Shown one piece after another: positions 21,402-32,632 of a stretch of DNA of 64,000 nt. A program made the translations under genes and the position numbers. Position 1 is the first letter of the stretch, and each line of letters opens with the position of its first letter. The notes beneath the pieces are model-generated. The model saw only the letters and a list, made by a program, of their open reading frames with translations. It made no database searches and was not told the origin of the DNA. Source of the DNA: Halichoerus grypus (taxonomy: Eukaryota; Chordata; Mammalia; Carnivora; Phocidae); assembly GCF_964656455.1 (NCBI RefSeq), contig NC_135720.1, forward strand, positions 107,706,696 to 107,770,695, read 5' to 3'.

Positions 21402-21633
21402 ATGTGTGGGATGGTTCATGGCTCTTCAGAGCCATGGAGGTGTGGCTACCTGGCTCTTCCTTTTTCTGAACCAGGACTGGGGTTCTGTTGCCCAGGTTAC
21501 CAGTGGGCCCTCCCAGAAAATTCCCCTCTGGCTACATTTTCCAGAATTTGTTTTTCTTGCTTGGAATCAAGAGCTCTGATTAACATCTCCTCTCACCCTC
21601 AATACTTAAGCCATGAAATAGCATAGACAATGT

Positions 21634-21990
21634 ATTTGTTACCCATTGCTGTGTAACAAATTACCCCCAAACTTAGTGGCTTAAAACAATGATCATTTAT
21701 TATCTCTCACAGTTTCTATCAATCAGGGATTCAGGAACAGTTTTTGGTTCAGGGTCTCTCTAGAGCCTGCATCATCTGAAGGTTTGACTGGGGCTGGAGG
21801 ATACACTTCCACAGTGACCCATTCACACGGCTGACAAGATGGGGCTGGTTATTGGCCAGGGGCCTCAGTTCCTTTCTGTGTGGGGCTTTCCACAGGCCTT
21901 GTTGAGAGTCCTCACAGCATGATGGCTGCATTGTTGGTTCCTAGATGTTCTGATGAGGTGGTTAGGGGTAAAACAACTCTGAGCTCTCCT
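21634..21990. repeat. Old dispersed repeat ('TTGCTGTGTAACAAATTACC' family), copy 1
   Basis: Shares opening and internal motifs with 50618-51150 in this window: 'AACTTAGTGGCTTAAAACAA', 'CTCACAGTTTCT' and 'GGGGCTGGAGGA' against 'AACTTAGTGATGTAAAACAG'. It is a familiar mammalian dispersed repeat whose class I do not assign. Confidence 0.6.
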
Positions 21991-22139
21991 GCTTGGAACT
22001 GTTCTCTGCCAGGCGAGTCAACAACATACTTCCTCCAAAGTTGTTTCTGAGTACAGGAGTCTTATTTTAATCTTGCTACTCCTAACTCTTTTGTCCTCTA
22101 AAGTAGAATAATCTTAGCAAAACTTGGAGCAATGCTGTT

Positions 22140-22300
22140 TAATCTTTTTTCATAAGGCTTTGTAAATTTACAGAACACTTTGGCAATCACTTCTCAGTGG
22201 TTCCTCACAACAACACTATAAGGCAATCAGAGCTGGTTGTAATGGCCCCATTTCACAAATGAGGAGACTGAGATCTATGGCCGACAAATATAAGTCAGCC
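22140..22300 (-). repeat. MIR-type SINE relic
   Basis: 'CCTCACAACAACACTATAAG' and 'GGCCCCATTTCACAAATGAG' are the complementary MIR pattern. It directly abuts the plus-strand MIR at 22305. Confidence 0.6.
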
Positions 22301-22304
22301 ACAG

Positions 22305-22540
22305 TGGTTAGGGTACAGTGTCAGGAATCGGGCCTCAATTTCAAACCTGAGTGTGCCTTTTACTAGCTGTGTGACCTTGAGCGAGTTGCTTAACATCTAT
22401 CTGCCTCCATTTCTGCATCTGTAAAATGGGCTAAAAAAATGTGCCACAGTAATAGTGCCAGTCTTCGGGGTTGTCAGAGTTAAACGAGATAGTGTAAACA
22501 CTTAACATAGTGCCTCACACTTAAGCACTCAGATGAGGAC
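22305..22540 (+). repeat. MIR-type SINE relic
   Basis: Nearly the whole MIR is legible: 'AGTGGTTAGGGTACAG', 'TTTTACTAGCTGTGTGACCT', 'TTCTGCATCTGTAAAATGGG', 'GTGTAAACACTTAACATAGT'. Confidence 0.75.
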
Positions 22541-23494
22541 TGATTATGTATTTTAGTAATTTGCACAATGGGTTGGTTTGTTCTTACTGGTTAACACACT
22601 CACTGGTGCTTGGAAACAAGAAGGACCGACCATCCTTCTCTCTCTTCTCACCCGCCTCCCCACAGCTCCTCCTTCTCTAGTGTTTGCTTTTCCTTCCCCT
22701 TCCTCCTCAGCTATCTTATACTATCCCAATTTTTGAAGAATGCGGGGTTGTAAAAATTTATAGGGTTCCCATATAGCTATATAGCATCCAATTTACTGCA
22801 GGCCTTCAGGAAATTGTGTTCAATAAGTACTTGTTAACTCAATCAAAAATCAAGTCATCCATGTGGATAAATGACTAGCTGCCCAGCTGGCTGAAGCAGC
22901 ACACACGCACACACACAGAGGAGTGTTCCTGCCGAGCTCCTTTGGGCTCACCTTTGGAAACCTGTTCATCCCAAGCCCAGACCTTGGGAAGGGACACCTG
23001 TGGCCTTCCCAAAGAGCAGCTTTGGTGGTAGGATGTGCAGTTCCCCTCAGACCAAAATATTCCTAGACCTGGCAGCACCTCTCAGCTTAATAGACCATGC
23101 CACATTAATTATCTTCCTGGATTCTCTTCTGCAGAGAACTGAGGGCTGGAGGGGGGTGCGGTTCAGTGATCTCCCTAAGTGAAGGCCCTGGACTCACATC
23201 CATGCCTCTTTGTTCTAAAACCTGGGCTGTGTTGCCACTTGAAAAGGTCTGCCCCGATCCCCACCCATGTTAGAGCTGTATCTCTGGGTTAAGTCTTGTA
23301 TCTCCATTAGATCCCTGTTAATAAAACATGCAAAACACACATTTAATCTGAAAAAAGGGTCCAGCTCTACCTTAACAGCTAAAATTAGTTTGTCAGATCA
23401 GATAGCCATTACCTAGGGTGAGCATTTATCCAGATGAGCATCTTTGGGAGTAAGTGTGAGGGAGGGTAGAGCAGGCTGACAGCTGTCTATTAGA
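22540..23494. other. No gene recognised
   Basis: Contains a short (CA)n-like run near 22900. No coherent coding structure is visible. Confidence 0.45.
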
Positions 23495-23910
23495 ACATGT
23501 TTCCCTCTTTTTCACTGTGGAAGAATAGTATTGGGCACCCATTTCTCAGTCTCCTTGCAGTTTGGTGAGGCCGTGTGATGAAGTTCCCACCAATGGAATG
23601 TGGGTACAGTGATGTAGGGGCCTGCCAGACCCAGGGCCCTAGGGCAACCAACATGCCACCTCCATGCTCCCTTTCTCCTTTTAACTGGCTGCAAACAGAC
23701 ACAGCAACAGCTACCCATGAGGATGAGGGCCACATCTTGGGGGATTGAGAGAGCCTAAGTCACTGACTCCCTGCTTGAAGCAGAGCTGCCTCCTGACCAG
23801 GAGGGCTCCCTCAGAGGTTATGTGGGCAAGAAATAAACTTCTAACTTCTTTAAGCCATTGGGTTATTGTCGGGTCTCTTTGTTGTAGCAGCCGACCTACC
23901 AGTTAGAATT
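23495..23910 (+). mobile_element. MLT1-like solo LTR
   Basis: The 3' portion reads 'GCAAGAAATAAACTTCTAAC', 'TTAAGCCATTGGGTTATTGT' and 'TGTTGTAGCAGCC', the MLT1-type LTR end. The 5' portion is diverged. A MIR tail fragment follows at about 23935-23985. Confidence 0.55.
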
Positions 23911-23999
23911 AAATGTGTTTGCCCACAGGAACTGCTTGGCACTGGGCTGGTACATAGTAAATGCTCAGTAAATGTTAGTTCCTACTAGGACTGTGTCTC

Positions 24000-24687
24000 A
24001 GAATTCTGCATTTTTTCTGAATCTTTTAGTGGAGAGCTCGGGAGTGATTTTCAGAAGGCTTCTGCTGGATGTGGGCTTCCCTGCTCTGGTGCCCAGGTGA
24101 CCAAGCATGGCCTGGAGCAGGCATCCTCCCTCCTACTTCCTGAAATGCTGAGGGCCTTCAGGCCAGGGGAGTCTGGAGGACCTGGTTGGTTTTGCTGATA
24201 TCAGGAGGCAGCTTCTTGTGTCCAAGCCCTGGTGACCTTCATACCTGGTGGAAGGGCTCTTGGGAAGCAACACTCTGGAGTGCCTGATGACAGAAGGCAT
24301 CTGCAGATGGGATGGGAGTGAACAGAACCAGTGGGCTTGTGTGAGAAACCTCCAGAGGTCCTCACCAATCATTTAGTAGGATTTGGGGTTGGGTAGAAGC
24401 TCTGTAATTGCAAGTAGGGGCAAAAACTGGTGAAACATGGGTAACATCTGTAATTGTTAGCCCTCTATGGACAAGTAAGGCTGGACAACTTGGGTTTCCT
24501 TAAAACAAAGTTACCCAACAATAAGTGTCTCCTCAATAAGGGGCAGCTATGGTATTTTATTCTTCTTGGGTTTGGGAGGAAGGCTACCACTGTGCTATAA
24601 TGTCCTTGTGCTATTCTTTACTGGCTAGGAACTATCTAGAATCTCCTCACACCCACCTTGGCCCTATATTTTCAACTGAATGTTTCT
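24000..24687. other. No gene or repeat recognised
   Basis: Ordinary intergenic sequence. Frames are short and lack domains. Confidence 0.45.
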
Positions 24688-24740
24688 TGTATGTATGTAT
24701 GTATGTATGTATGTATATACATATGTATGTCTGTGTATGT
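24688..24740. repeat. (TATG)n microsatellite
   Basis: Seven or so TATG units, then imperfect TATA/TGTATG units, beside a minus-strand SINE whose tail starts at 24761. Confidence 0.9.
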
Positions 24741-24760
24741 ATTTTCAGCTTTTCACTTTT

Positions 24761-24925
24761 TAAAAAAGATTTTATTTATTTATTTATTAGAGAGGGAGAG
24801 GGACAAGCAGACTTCTCGCTGAACACTGAGCCCGATGAATGGCTCCATCCCGTGACCCTGAGATCATGACCTGGGCTGAAGCCAAGAGTTGGACGCTTAG
24901 CCAACTGAACCACCCAGGCACCCCA
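24761..24925 (-). mobile_element. CAN-SINE (SINEC)
   Basis: Minus orientation: head complement 'GGTTCAGTTGGCTAAGCGTC' at the right, tail '(AATA)nAAATCTTTTTT' at the left. The target duplication TTTTCACTTT occurs at 24750-24759 and 24928-24937. Confidence 0.92.
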
Positions 24926-24937
24926 GTTTTTCACTTT

Positions 24938-25200
24938 GAACAAACTAGACTCATAAGAAATCGCACAAAGAGTCCAGAGAGCTCCAACAGATTCAGAACC
25001 CACTCCTGCCAGTTGTGGCATCTTACTAACTGTAGTGTATCGTCAAAATCAGAAAATTAACACTGGCCCAATAAACCAACCAGACCACAGACCTTACTCG
25101 GATTTCAAGTTTTTGTAAATACTCCATCTTTTGGTACATCTTTGTGCATAATTCAGCAACATTTTATCACATGTACAGATTCCTAGCCCACCACCACCAC
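24938..25200. repeat. Old L1M-type relic
   Basis: 'AAAATCAGAAAATTAACACT', 'CAGACCTTACTCGGATTTCA' and 'CATTTTATCACATGTACAGA' follow ancient L1 3'UTR sequence. The SINE at 24761 inserted at its edge. A (CCA)5 run sits near 25191. Confidence 0.5.
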
Positions 25201-25254
25201 CACATTGAAATATCTTTAGCTTCACAGCAGGCATGAGAATTTTTAAAATCTACT

Positions 25255-25445
25255 GTGCAGTGAGAAAGAACATGAGTTTTGTCATCTGACAGACCTGGTT
25301 GCAAATCCTGGCTTCTGACTGGGTAGCTGGGTGACCTTGGGCAGGAATGATATCTTAATCTCTCTGAGCCTTTTGCCCCATCTATAGAATGGGGATGATA
25401 AAAGTAGTACCTGCTCTCAGTGTTGTCTGGAAGATGAGATGAGAT
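25255..25445 (+). repeat. MIR-type SINE relic
   Basis: 'TGACAGACCTGGTTGCAAAT', 'GGGTGACCTTGGGCAGGAAT' and 'CATCTATAGAATGGGGATGA' in MIR order. Confidence 0.7.
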
Positions 25446-26639
25446 TGTTCCCAGCAGAGCACGTGCACTATCTTCTGCTATTACCAGTATCCTGGTTTCA
25501 ATGCCTTTCGGCTTTACAACTCAGGATTGTTGACTCAGCCTCCAGAATAATTAATAAGAAAGGGGGGAAAAAAGTAGGGGAACCTGCATGTGAAGTATGC
25601 AGCACATGGAGGCTACACTTCTCATCTCCCCTCCCTAGGACACTTGCCTGTGATAACTCTATGTCAATGTCCCTGCCATCAGCCTCAGTGATTCTTGTCC
25701 ACTGTGCCCCTCCTCATAGCTGCCATGGAAGGGAAGCTTCTCAGAGGCCCCATGTGACTCTTCAACTTCCTTTATCTTTCCAAGGATCTTCCTTGCTTTG
25801 CATCTGCCTTACCACCTTTTCCCCTTACTTCCCCCCTCCCATGTCTTTACTTTTTAATCACAGTCAAAGGAAGCAACTCATGTTGCATGTATAATGAGAC
25901 CATAATATACAGAAGTACATATGTACAAACCAGGATTTTATTTAAGAGGAACTTGGTTGGAGAGAGATAACTATACTCCTATTAACATCTATTTCTCTAT
26001 CTCTGTCTGTCTGTCTCTCTTATTAGAGAAGTTCTTTGAGTTCTTTGAAGGCAAAGATTCTTTATGTGAGTTGTTAAGGCACATTTTGGGCACCGACCCA
26101 TGCTAACCTCTCAAATAATAATCCCATACAAAAATGGTAGCTCCTGTGGTTTGAGCTTCTCCCATGTCCTTGTCATAGTTCTTGAAGCCCTAATTCACCT
26201 AACATTCTGCAAAGTAAGTATTAGGATGATCTCCATAGTGTGGAGGCTCAGCACGAGTAAATGAGCAGCCTGAACCTATTCTGTTTTCTCCCTAAAACCA
26301 TGTACTCTCAACTTTGACATGTTGCCTCTCCATTCATGTCTCCCTGATTAATAACATGGAGCCCCTTATACAGCTCCCTGGGATAGTGTAAAACAGCGCC
26401 ATGCATCTCTGTCTTGTTTATGTCACAGGATCCTTACTGAGGATCCAATGACCCACTGACTGCCCACTGCAAACCATGGTACTGTAAACAGCACGCATGT
26501 GTGAAAGGACCTGCCACCCTCCACTCCTTGTGAGATAGACACTTTTTACTTTCACTTCTCTTTTGTTCCATGTGCTGTCAGTCCCTAACCCCACACTGCA
26601 GTGCTGTCCTAGGCAAGTAGGAGGAAATAAATTCATATT
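25446..26639. other. No gene or repeat recognised
   Basis: The plus-strand frame at 25439-25894 (151 codons) has no domain or splice context. A short (TCTG)n/(TC)n run lies near 25990-26020. Confidence 0.45.
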
Positions 26640-26880
26640 TATCTTACATTTATTGAAAGCTGTCTTTGTTGCAGTCACTTCCAAATGAGGTATTTTATTT
26701 TAAACACAGTCTCAGTGAATGTTCACACCCACTTATGATAGAAGTATTATTTTCACCATTATTTCACATATGGAAAAACCAAGGCTCACAGAGAGTAAGG
26801 TGACCTGCCTCACATCACACGACTAGTGGATTTGGGTTTTGAACCCAGGTCTGACTCCAGGTCAAGTACTGTTAAGTGAA
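26640..26880 (-). repeat. MIR-type SINE relic
   Basis: 'CCAAGGCTCACAGAGAGTAA', 'GGTGACCTGCCTCACATCAC' and 'TTTTGAACCCAGGTCTGACT' are the complementary MIR. Confidence 0.65.
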
Positions 26881-26884
26881 AATC

Positions 26885-27450
26885 TATATATTTTCAACAT
26901 TTTAAAATTCAAAATATATAAAAGAGAAGTCAGTGACTGTCTTGTTTTTTGGCTCCTTGGTTCTCTTCCTCGGAGACAATATTATAATTTCTTCAGTTTT
27001 CTTCCCGGGTTATTCCAAGCATATTAACTAGATATGGGACTCTATGGCTTTTTTTCACTTTTCCCACAGTCTCCTGTACTCTGCTTCCTTCACTTAACCG
27101 TGGATCTTGAGATGTTTTCATCATCAGTTCATAGAAACGTCTTCATATTTTTCTGCAGTTGCCTAATATTCCACAGTAAGGAAGGACCATAATTTATTGA
27201 ACAAATAATGGATATTTAGATTGTTTCCAATTTCTGTTGTAACAAATAATCCTGCAGTGAATAACCCTATGCTTACATCATTTTGCATGTATGTGAACGT
27301 ATCTGTAAAAAAAAAAAAAAAATCACCGAAGCCAAGATTTTGGGTCAAAGAGGATGTGCATTTGGAACTTTGAGGGGTATGAGAGCACTTTGCTCTCTGT
27401 AGTGGTTGTACCAGTTCACGTTTCCCCAGTGCTCCTTCCTCTGCACGACA
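26885..27450. repeat. Old L1M-type relic
   Basis: 'TGCCTAATATTCCACAGTAA', 'GACCATAATTTATTGAACAA', 'TTTAGATTGTTTCCAATTTC' and 'GGGTCAAAGAGGATGTGCAT' are characteristic of ancient L1M 3' sequence. An A16 run is at about 27307-27322. Confidence 0.65.
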
Positions 27451-27739
27451 CCAGATCAGAACAGGTGCCAAACTCAGGGAAAGCTGCTGGGACACAGTCC
27501 TCCTGCTGCAGGCACAGCGAGGCTTCCTGTCTTCTCGTGCTCCACCCTTTCCTCACTCAGGGGGTCACTAGATGTTGCCACCGGAAGAAGGAGAGATGTT
27601 TTCCTCAAACAGAAGACACAAGTGTATCTGTTTACAAGTGATTCACACCCAGAGCATTGATGAACCCTAAGAGTCTTAGCAGACTCCGGAGGAAGCTCAC
27701 AGGTAGAACTGATGGTGGAGGCAGGCGGGCAGCAGGGTT

Positions 27740-27995
27740 CAGTTAAATATTAATAATGTTAAACATTCACCGTGCATTTTTTCAGTGCCGGGAACTGTGC
27801 TAAGCACCTTTCACGGATTACCTTGTTGAAGACTCCCAACAACAGTATGCAAGATGCGTACTGTCATTCTACTCATTTTAAGGATACAGAAATGAAGCTA
27901 ATGAGATTGAGTAAGTTTTGTAAGACCACATAATTAGCAAATGGCACCACTGGGATTCGAGGCCTCGTTTGATGTCACACTCAATCACTACACTA
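27740..27995 (-). repeat. MIR-type SINE relic
   Basis: 'GAACTGTGCTAAGCACCTTT' followed by 'TTTTAAGGATACAGAAATGA' and 'ACCACTGGGATTCGAGGCCT' are complementary MIR. Confidence 0.65.
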
Positions 27996-28323
27996 AACCA
28001 CATTCTTAGGAGAACAGAGAACGATCTTTCTGACTCCTTCCCTCTCCCAAGCTTGGTTTCTACCCTTTCAAGAGATCCTGCCCCTTTCCCCTTGCCCACC
28101 ATCTGGGGCTGTATTTCCTCTGGAAAGACTCAGCTTGTCCCACCTCTTTCTCCCTCCACCAGCACATTTGATCCCTCCATTGCCCCAACTTTTAAATCCC
28201 AGCTTCCCACCGGCACAGTGTTTATAGTAACAGCCACAACTGCATAGGTCTCCACTGGACCTTAACCTGGTGGGATTTCAGGTGCTGAGGTGAGCTAGTG
28301 AGGGAGATCTTTTAGAGAGGGGA

Positions 28324-28700
28324 TGTGTGTGTGTGTGTGTGTTTGTGTGTGCATATGGGTGTGAGTATGTGTGTTTACGTATGCTTATAGGAGTGTATGT
28401 GTGTGTTTGTGTGCAAATGGGTGTGTATGGGTGTTTGTGTATGTGTGTGTGCATATGGGCATGCATGTGTGTGTGTGCATATGTGTGTGTATATGTGTGT
28501 TTGTGTCTCTGTGTGCATATGGGCATGTATGTGTGTGTGCATATGGGCATGTATGTGTGTGTGCACATATGGGAGTGTGTGTGTCTGTGTGTGCATACGG
28601 GCATGTGTGTGTGTGTGCATATGGGAGTGTATGTGTGTGTATTTGTGTGTGCATATGGGAGTGTGTGTGCTGTGTATGTATATGGATGTGTGTGTGTGTT
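28324..28700. repeat. Compound (TG)n minisatellite with GCATATGGG units
   Basis: About 377 bases of alternating purine-pyrimidine sequence in which 'GTGTGTGTGCATATGGGCAT'-like units of 24-36 bases recur roughly ten times with variants. Because it has almost no stop codons, it creates long spurious frames on both strands (Cys/Val on plus, His/Thr on minus). Alternating TG/CA tracts favour Z-DNA. Confidence 0.95.
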
Positions 28701-29989
28701 CTGTCCTCTAAAATCATACTGTGTGAGCACCTGCCTCTGGGAGAAGGTCGGCTGAGAGGCTGCCTACAGGGTCAGGAGTGAGCTGGGGAAAGGCCTGCCT
28801 CCATGGCAGCGCCGGCTACGGGAGACAGTGCTCTGGTTGCTGGCCCGCACGCCCCGCAGCCAGTGACAGTGACGCGGCAAGGGCAGAGGGGAAGGCCCAG
28901 GTCAGTCAGGCGGCAGAGGACTGGAAGGCACGAAAGGACCTGGCAGAGCCCGGCGTGCTTTGTCTCCTTCTGACATTCCCGTGCCCGTCCTCTCGTCCCT
29001 TCCATGATAAAGCTTTGCGTGGTGGTTGAGGAAGGCCAGCCTTGGAGCTTACCATGTGAAGGGGGGTCTGCGGGCCGGGCTTGCCTTGCAGGATGACCAA
29101 GGGTGGACCGATGGGCGCTGAGCCCGGAGACAATGTCAGCAGGCGTGTGGCCCTCGTCCCCGTGCCTGGCACTGCACAAGAGCTCTGTACTGTCCTGATT
29201 GCTGTTGCTGTTGTTTCTGTTGTTATTTTGTTATTGTTCATGACTTCCATGCCTCCCTCCGTTGTAACCACGTCCTTCTCCTGCTCCTGAGCACGTTTGT
29301 CTTCTCTCCTTTCCTTCGGCTAATCAGGGATCCAGGAGTACCCACATGACCCTCTTGTCGTGGGAGGTCATCAGAAGCCTCACTGGACATGGGCGATGAC
29401 ATTGTGAGAGAGAAGGACTCGGGCTGGTGGGCTCGCCGTCGCTGGTGCTTCTGGAGCCCCCAGCGAGAGCCAGACAAGTCAGGGAGTGCCTGGCCCTCGC
29501 CCCAGTCATAAGCCCACAGGCATTTCTACTGCTTTCAGTTTGGTGGATTTTGGTTGAGAACCAGTTATGTGTTGGGGAGATCCAGAGACAAAAGGAACAC
29601 AGACATGCCAGTGGGGCTTCTCACGGGGCCTGGGGGCACTTCACCATCAATGGCCCTCACTCTGGGAGCTGCCCACACTCACTCTCCCCCATCCTCCCTT
29701 CCCTCTCTTTCCTCCTGGATCTTGTCCGGTCTGGGCTCCTAGGGCACCCTCTCCCTGGATGTCTCCACACTAGCTGGTAGCCCCTGCTAGTCCCTTCTGC
29801 TGCTTCTGCTTTGCCTCTTCCCTCCACAGCCCTATAGGGTCTCCGGCCTTTAAAGACTTCCTTGACTCTGAGGGGCCCCGAGTGCATGTTCTTGACCCCA
29901 CTCTCCGGACTCCAGACTCGTCCCTCAACTGCCCCTCTGGGCTTCCATTCCCATCTCCGCCACCTTCTGACAGTATTTGGTTGCTATTA
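28701..29989. other. No gene recognised
   Basis: GC-richer segment with several overlapping frames of 70-135 codons on both strands and none with a recognisable domain. A (GTT/GCT)n-like run occupies about 29205-29240. Confidence 0.45.
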
Positions 29990-30130
29990 TACATTTGTTT
30001 GTCTCTTTGTTTCCTCAGACCACGGTGTCAACTTCAGGGAGGCAGAAACTTTGTTTTCTTTACTGCTGCATCCCCAGTGCCTATAACTACAACACGCTCG
30101 GTCGTTATTCAGTAAATACCGAACGAATCA
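29990..30130. repeat. L2-type relic
   Basis: 'GGGAGGCAGAAACTTTGTTT' then 'TACTGCTGCATCCCCAGTGC' and 'ATTCAGTAAATACCGAACGA' is an L2 3'UTR pattern. Confidence 0.55.
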
Positions 30131-30149
30131 AAGAATGCAAGAGCGTGAG

Positions 30150-30310
30150 CGAGAGAAAGGATGTATTGCTACCACATACTGATACCTGCTAGGTGCTGGT
30201 CACTCAAAACCCAGTTTTTTTTAGCCCTTACAACTGTTCTGTGAGGGGGGCATCATCACCTTCATTTTACAGGTAAAGCAACTGAGGCACAGTGAAGCCA
30301 CACAGCTTGT
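30150..30310 (-). repeat. MIR-type SINE relic
   Basis: 'TTCATTTTACAGGTAAAGCA' and 'ACTGAGGCACAGTGAAGCCA' are complementary MIR. Confidence 0.65.
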
Positions 30311-30621
30311 CGGTCTGTACTCCGTTTGCACACCTCTCCCTCACCTCCAGAATGGGGCAACTAAGAGGTCAACAGAAGCATTTGAGTTTGACCTTGTGTA
30401 CTGCTGAGCTTCAGCCATTCTTCCATAGCTCCTGGGAGTTCCGAGGCCACTCTCTCTGCGCAGGTCCGGAAGCCGGTGGGGGCTGTCACCTCCAGCAAGA
30501 GGTACTTCTTCACTAGCTGCTGTGGCTGGGTGGGTTTCTGGTAGAATACGTAGCCTTTTCCCCCGGGCACCTTGGGACCAGGGAGCAAGAAGAGGAACCT
30601 GGCTGTAAGCAGGTGTTCTAC

Positions 30622-30983
30622 TGCTATGGACTGAACTGTGTCCCCTCAGAACCCTAACCCCAATGAGACTGTATCTGGAGACACAGTCTTTAGGAAGTAA
30701 TCAGGGTTAGGGGAGGGCATGATAGGACTAATGTCCTTCTAAGAGACACCAGAGCGCCCCCCCACCTCTTCCCACCCCCCCATGTGCCTGTGCCAAGGAA
30801 AAGCCATGTGAGCACACAATGAGGAGGCAACCCCCTGCAAGCCAGGAAGAGTTCTTACCAGAAACCGAGTCAGCCAGCTACTTGATCTTGAACTTCCCAG
30901 TCTCCAGAAGTATAAGAAATACATTTCTGCTGTTTAAGCCACCTGGTATGGTATGTTGTTACTGCAGCTGGAGCTAAGACATC
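30622..30983 (+). mobile_element. MLT1-type MaLR solo LTR
   Basis: Starts TGCTATGGACTGAACTGTGT, carries 'TCTGGAGACACAGTCTTTAG' and 'CTACTTGATCTTGAACTTCC', and ends 'CTGTTTAAGCCACCTGGTAT'. This is the order of MLT1A-type LTRs. Confidence 0.75.
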
Positions 30984-31299
30984 AACTATCTCTGTTTGCT
31001 GGGACTGAGGGGTTCCCAGGATGTGGGAAGACTGGGACAGTTCGGTCACCTATGTGTGTGGAGTTGGGCGAGGTGTTTCTCAGACTTTAATTCCTCTCCT
31101 TCTTCAACCCCCTCCCGACGTACCTCCTTGCCCCCCAGGAAGGCAAAGTTCTCACACTTTCATTAGCCGAGGTCTGTGTAGAAGAGCCTGGGCCTCTGAG
31201 ACCACCCTGGGGGGCACACGCACTTCTCCTTGCACAAAGGGAGGCTCTGCTCCTTGCAGAGAGCTGTCTGGCAATGTGCAGCGCTTGCGGGTTGGGGGA

Positions 31300-31405
31300 G
31301 GCAGTGCAGTGCGGTGGAAAGTGGCTGAGGTCGGAGAGACCCTGGTTTCAAATCCTGGGACCATCATGTACTGGCGGTGCAACCCTGGGCAGGTCGCTCT
31401 GGGTC
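31300..31405 (+). repeat. MIR-type SINE relic
   Basis: 'GTGCGGTGGAAAGTGGCTGA' and 'CCCTGGTTTCAAATCCTGGG' match the MIR 5' half. Confidence 0.6.
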
Positions 31406-31671
31406 CTGCACAACTCCAGGGGGCGCCTGGTCCTCAACAGATTCTGAAAGCCTTTCACACAAAGCACAGTGCGAATGGTGGTGCTTTTTAGCTTGTGTGA
31501 CAAGACTGAACTGAACTCCTTTATCTCAGAAACCATTTCCGCAGCTTCGTCAAAGGAAGATAAGACCTACTTCATGGAGCTGCGGAGAGAATTCAGCAAG
31601 ATAATGTGTTAGGATGTGCTTGATAAGTACTAAGCTCTTGCTTCCCTTCCCTTCCTTTAAAACCCCCTATG

Positions 31672-31743
31672 GATCACTACATCAAAAACTAATGATGTAT
31701 TGTATGGTGACTAACATAACATAATAAAATTAAAAAAAAAAAA
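31672..31743 (+). mobile_element. Very short 5'-truncated LINE-1 3' end
   Basis: 'GGATCACTACATCAAAAACT', 'AATGATGTATTGTATGGTGA' and 'CTAACATAACATAATAAAAT' then A-rich: the last 70 bases of carnivore L1. Confidence 0.85.
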
Positions 31744-31756
31744 CCCTACAGAGGCA

Positions 31757-31930
31757 GTAAGTTACAGCACAGCGGTTAAGACTGTGGGCTTTGGTCCCAG
31801 GTTGTGAGGGTTCAAGCTGTGTGATCCTGGGCAAGGTAATCCACCTCTCTGGGTCTTGTAGTTTGTGGCATAAAATGAGGATGACAGGGGCGGGGCTGTT
31901 GGATGATTTCATGAGACACCGGGGGAGAGC
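31757..31930 (+). repeat. MIR-type SINE relic
   Basis: 'ACAGCACAGCGGTTAAGACT', 'GCTGTGTGATCCTGGGCAAG' and 'GTGGCATAAAATGAGGATGA' in MIR order. Confidence 0.7.
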
Positions 31931-32520
31931 ACTATTGCAATGTCTGCATCTAAAAAGGGCCCCGAGTGAGTGAGTGTGACTCTGCTCTCTGGAGAAGCCT
32001 CTTCCTTCCCACCCTCCTCTTTTTTCTCCTTTGACCCTCTGCCTCTGGATTTTTCCGGACACAGTAAAATCCTTTCGTGTGCTTTCTCGCCACCCCCCAC
32101 CGAGGGTGACAGTGGGGGATGCAGTGTGGGTGAGCCTGCCAGGCCCATGTTTATGGAAGGTGTGCCAGGCCAGGCCCTTGCTGGAGGCCCCACTGGCACA
32201 GGGGGAAGAAGACACAGCCTCTGGCCTCAGGGTTCTCAGATGCAGCCCTGCCCTGCAGCGGGAGGGGGCCTCAGAGGGCAGAGGTGCTGGGGAGGGCGCT
32301 CCCTGAAGGGAGAGGCCCTTGCCTAGAGGGAGCCGGAAGGACCTAAAAGTGACCAGGGTTCCTAGGCTACATAGAAACTCCTACAAGGGCTTTCACTCTC
32401 TCCTCCTCTGCCTGAGCTTCTGAGGCAGCGCTCTAGTGGCTGGCAGAGACTCAGATGCTCCTGTGGCCTTCCAGAGGCTGAAGGCAGGTGGTAGGGGTGA
32501 CAGAGACCATCATAAATAAT
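31931..32520. other. No gene recognised
   Basis: GC-moderate DNA. The 118-codon plus frame (31970-32326) has no recognised domain. Confidence 0.45.
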
Positions 32521-32524
32521 GCAG

Positions 32525-32632
32525 GTCAGCGGTTTTCAACCCTGGCTGCATGGTCAGTGCTTCCTCCAGAAGCTGCAGATTTTGATTTAAAGGGTTTTAA
32601 GTGGGGCCTGAGCATTTCCTACTTCAGTTTTT
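32525..32632. mobile_element. MER5-type DNA transposon fragment
   Basis: 'CAGCGGTTTTCAACCCTGGC' terminal-type sequence followed by 'AAGCTGCAGATTTTGATTTA' and 'AAGTGGGGCCTGAGCATTTC'. Confidence 0.65.

Noticed and set aside
28278..28781. Overlapping 80-150-codon frames on both strands rich in Cys/Val or His/Thr
   Set aside because: By-products of the stop-free TG/CA minisatellite; no domain or context.
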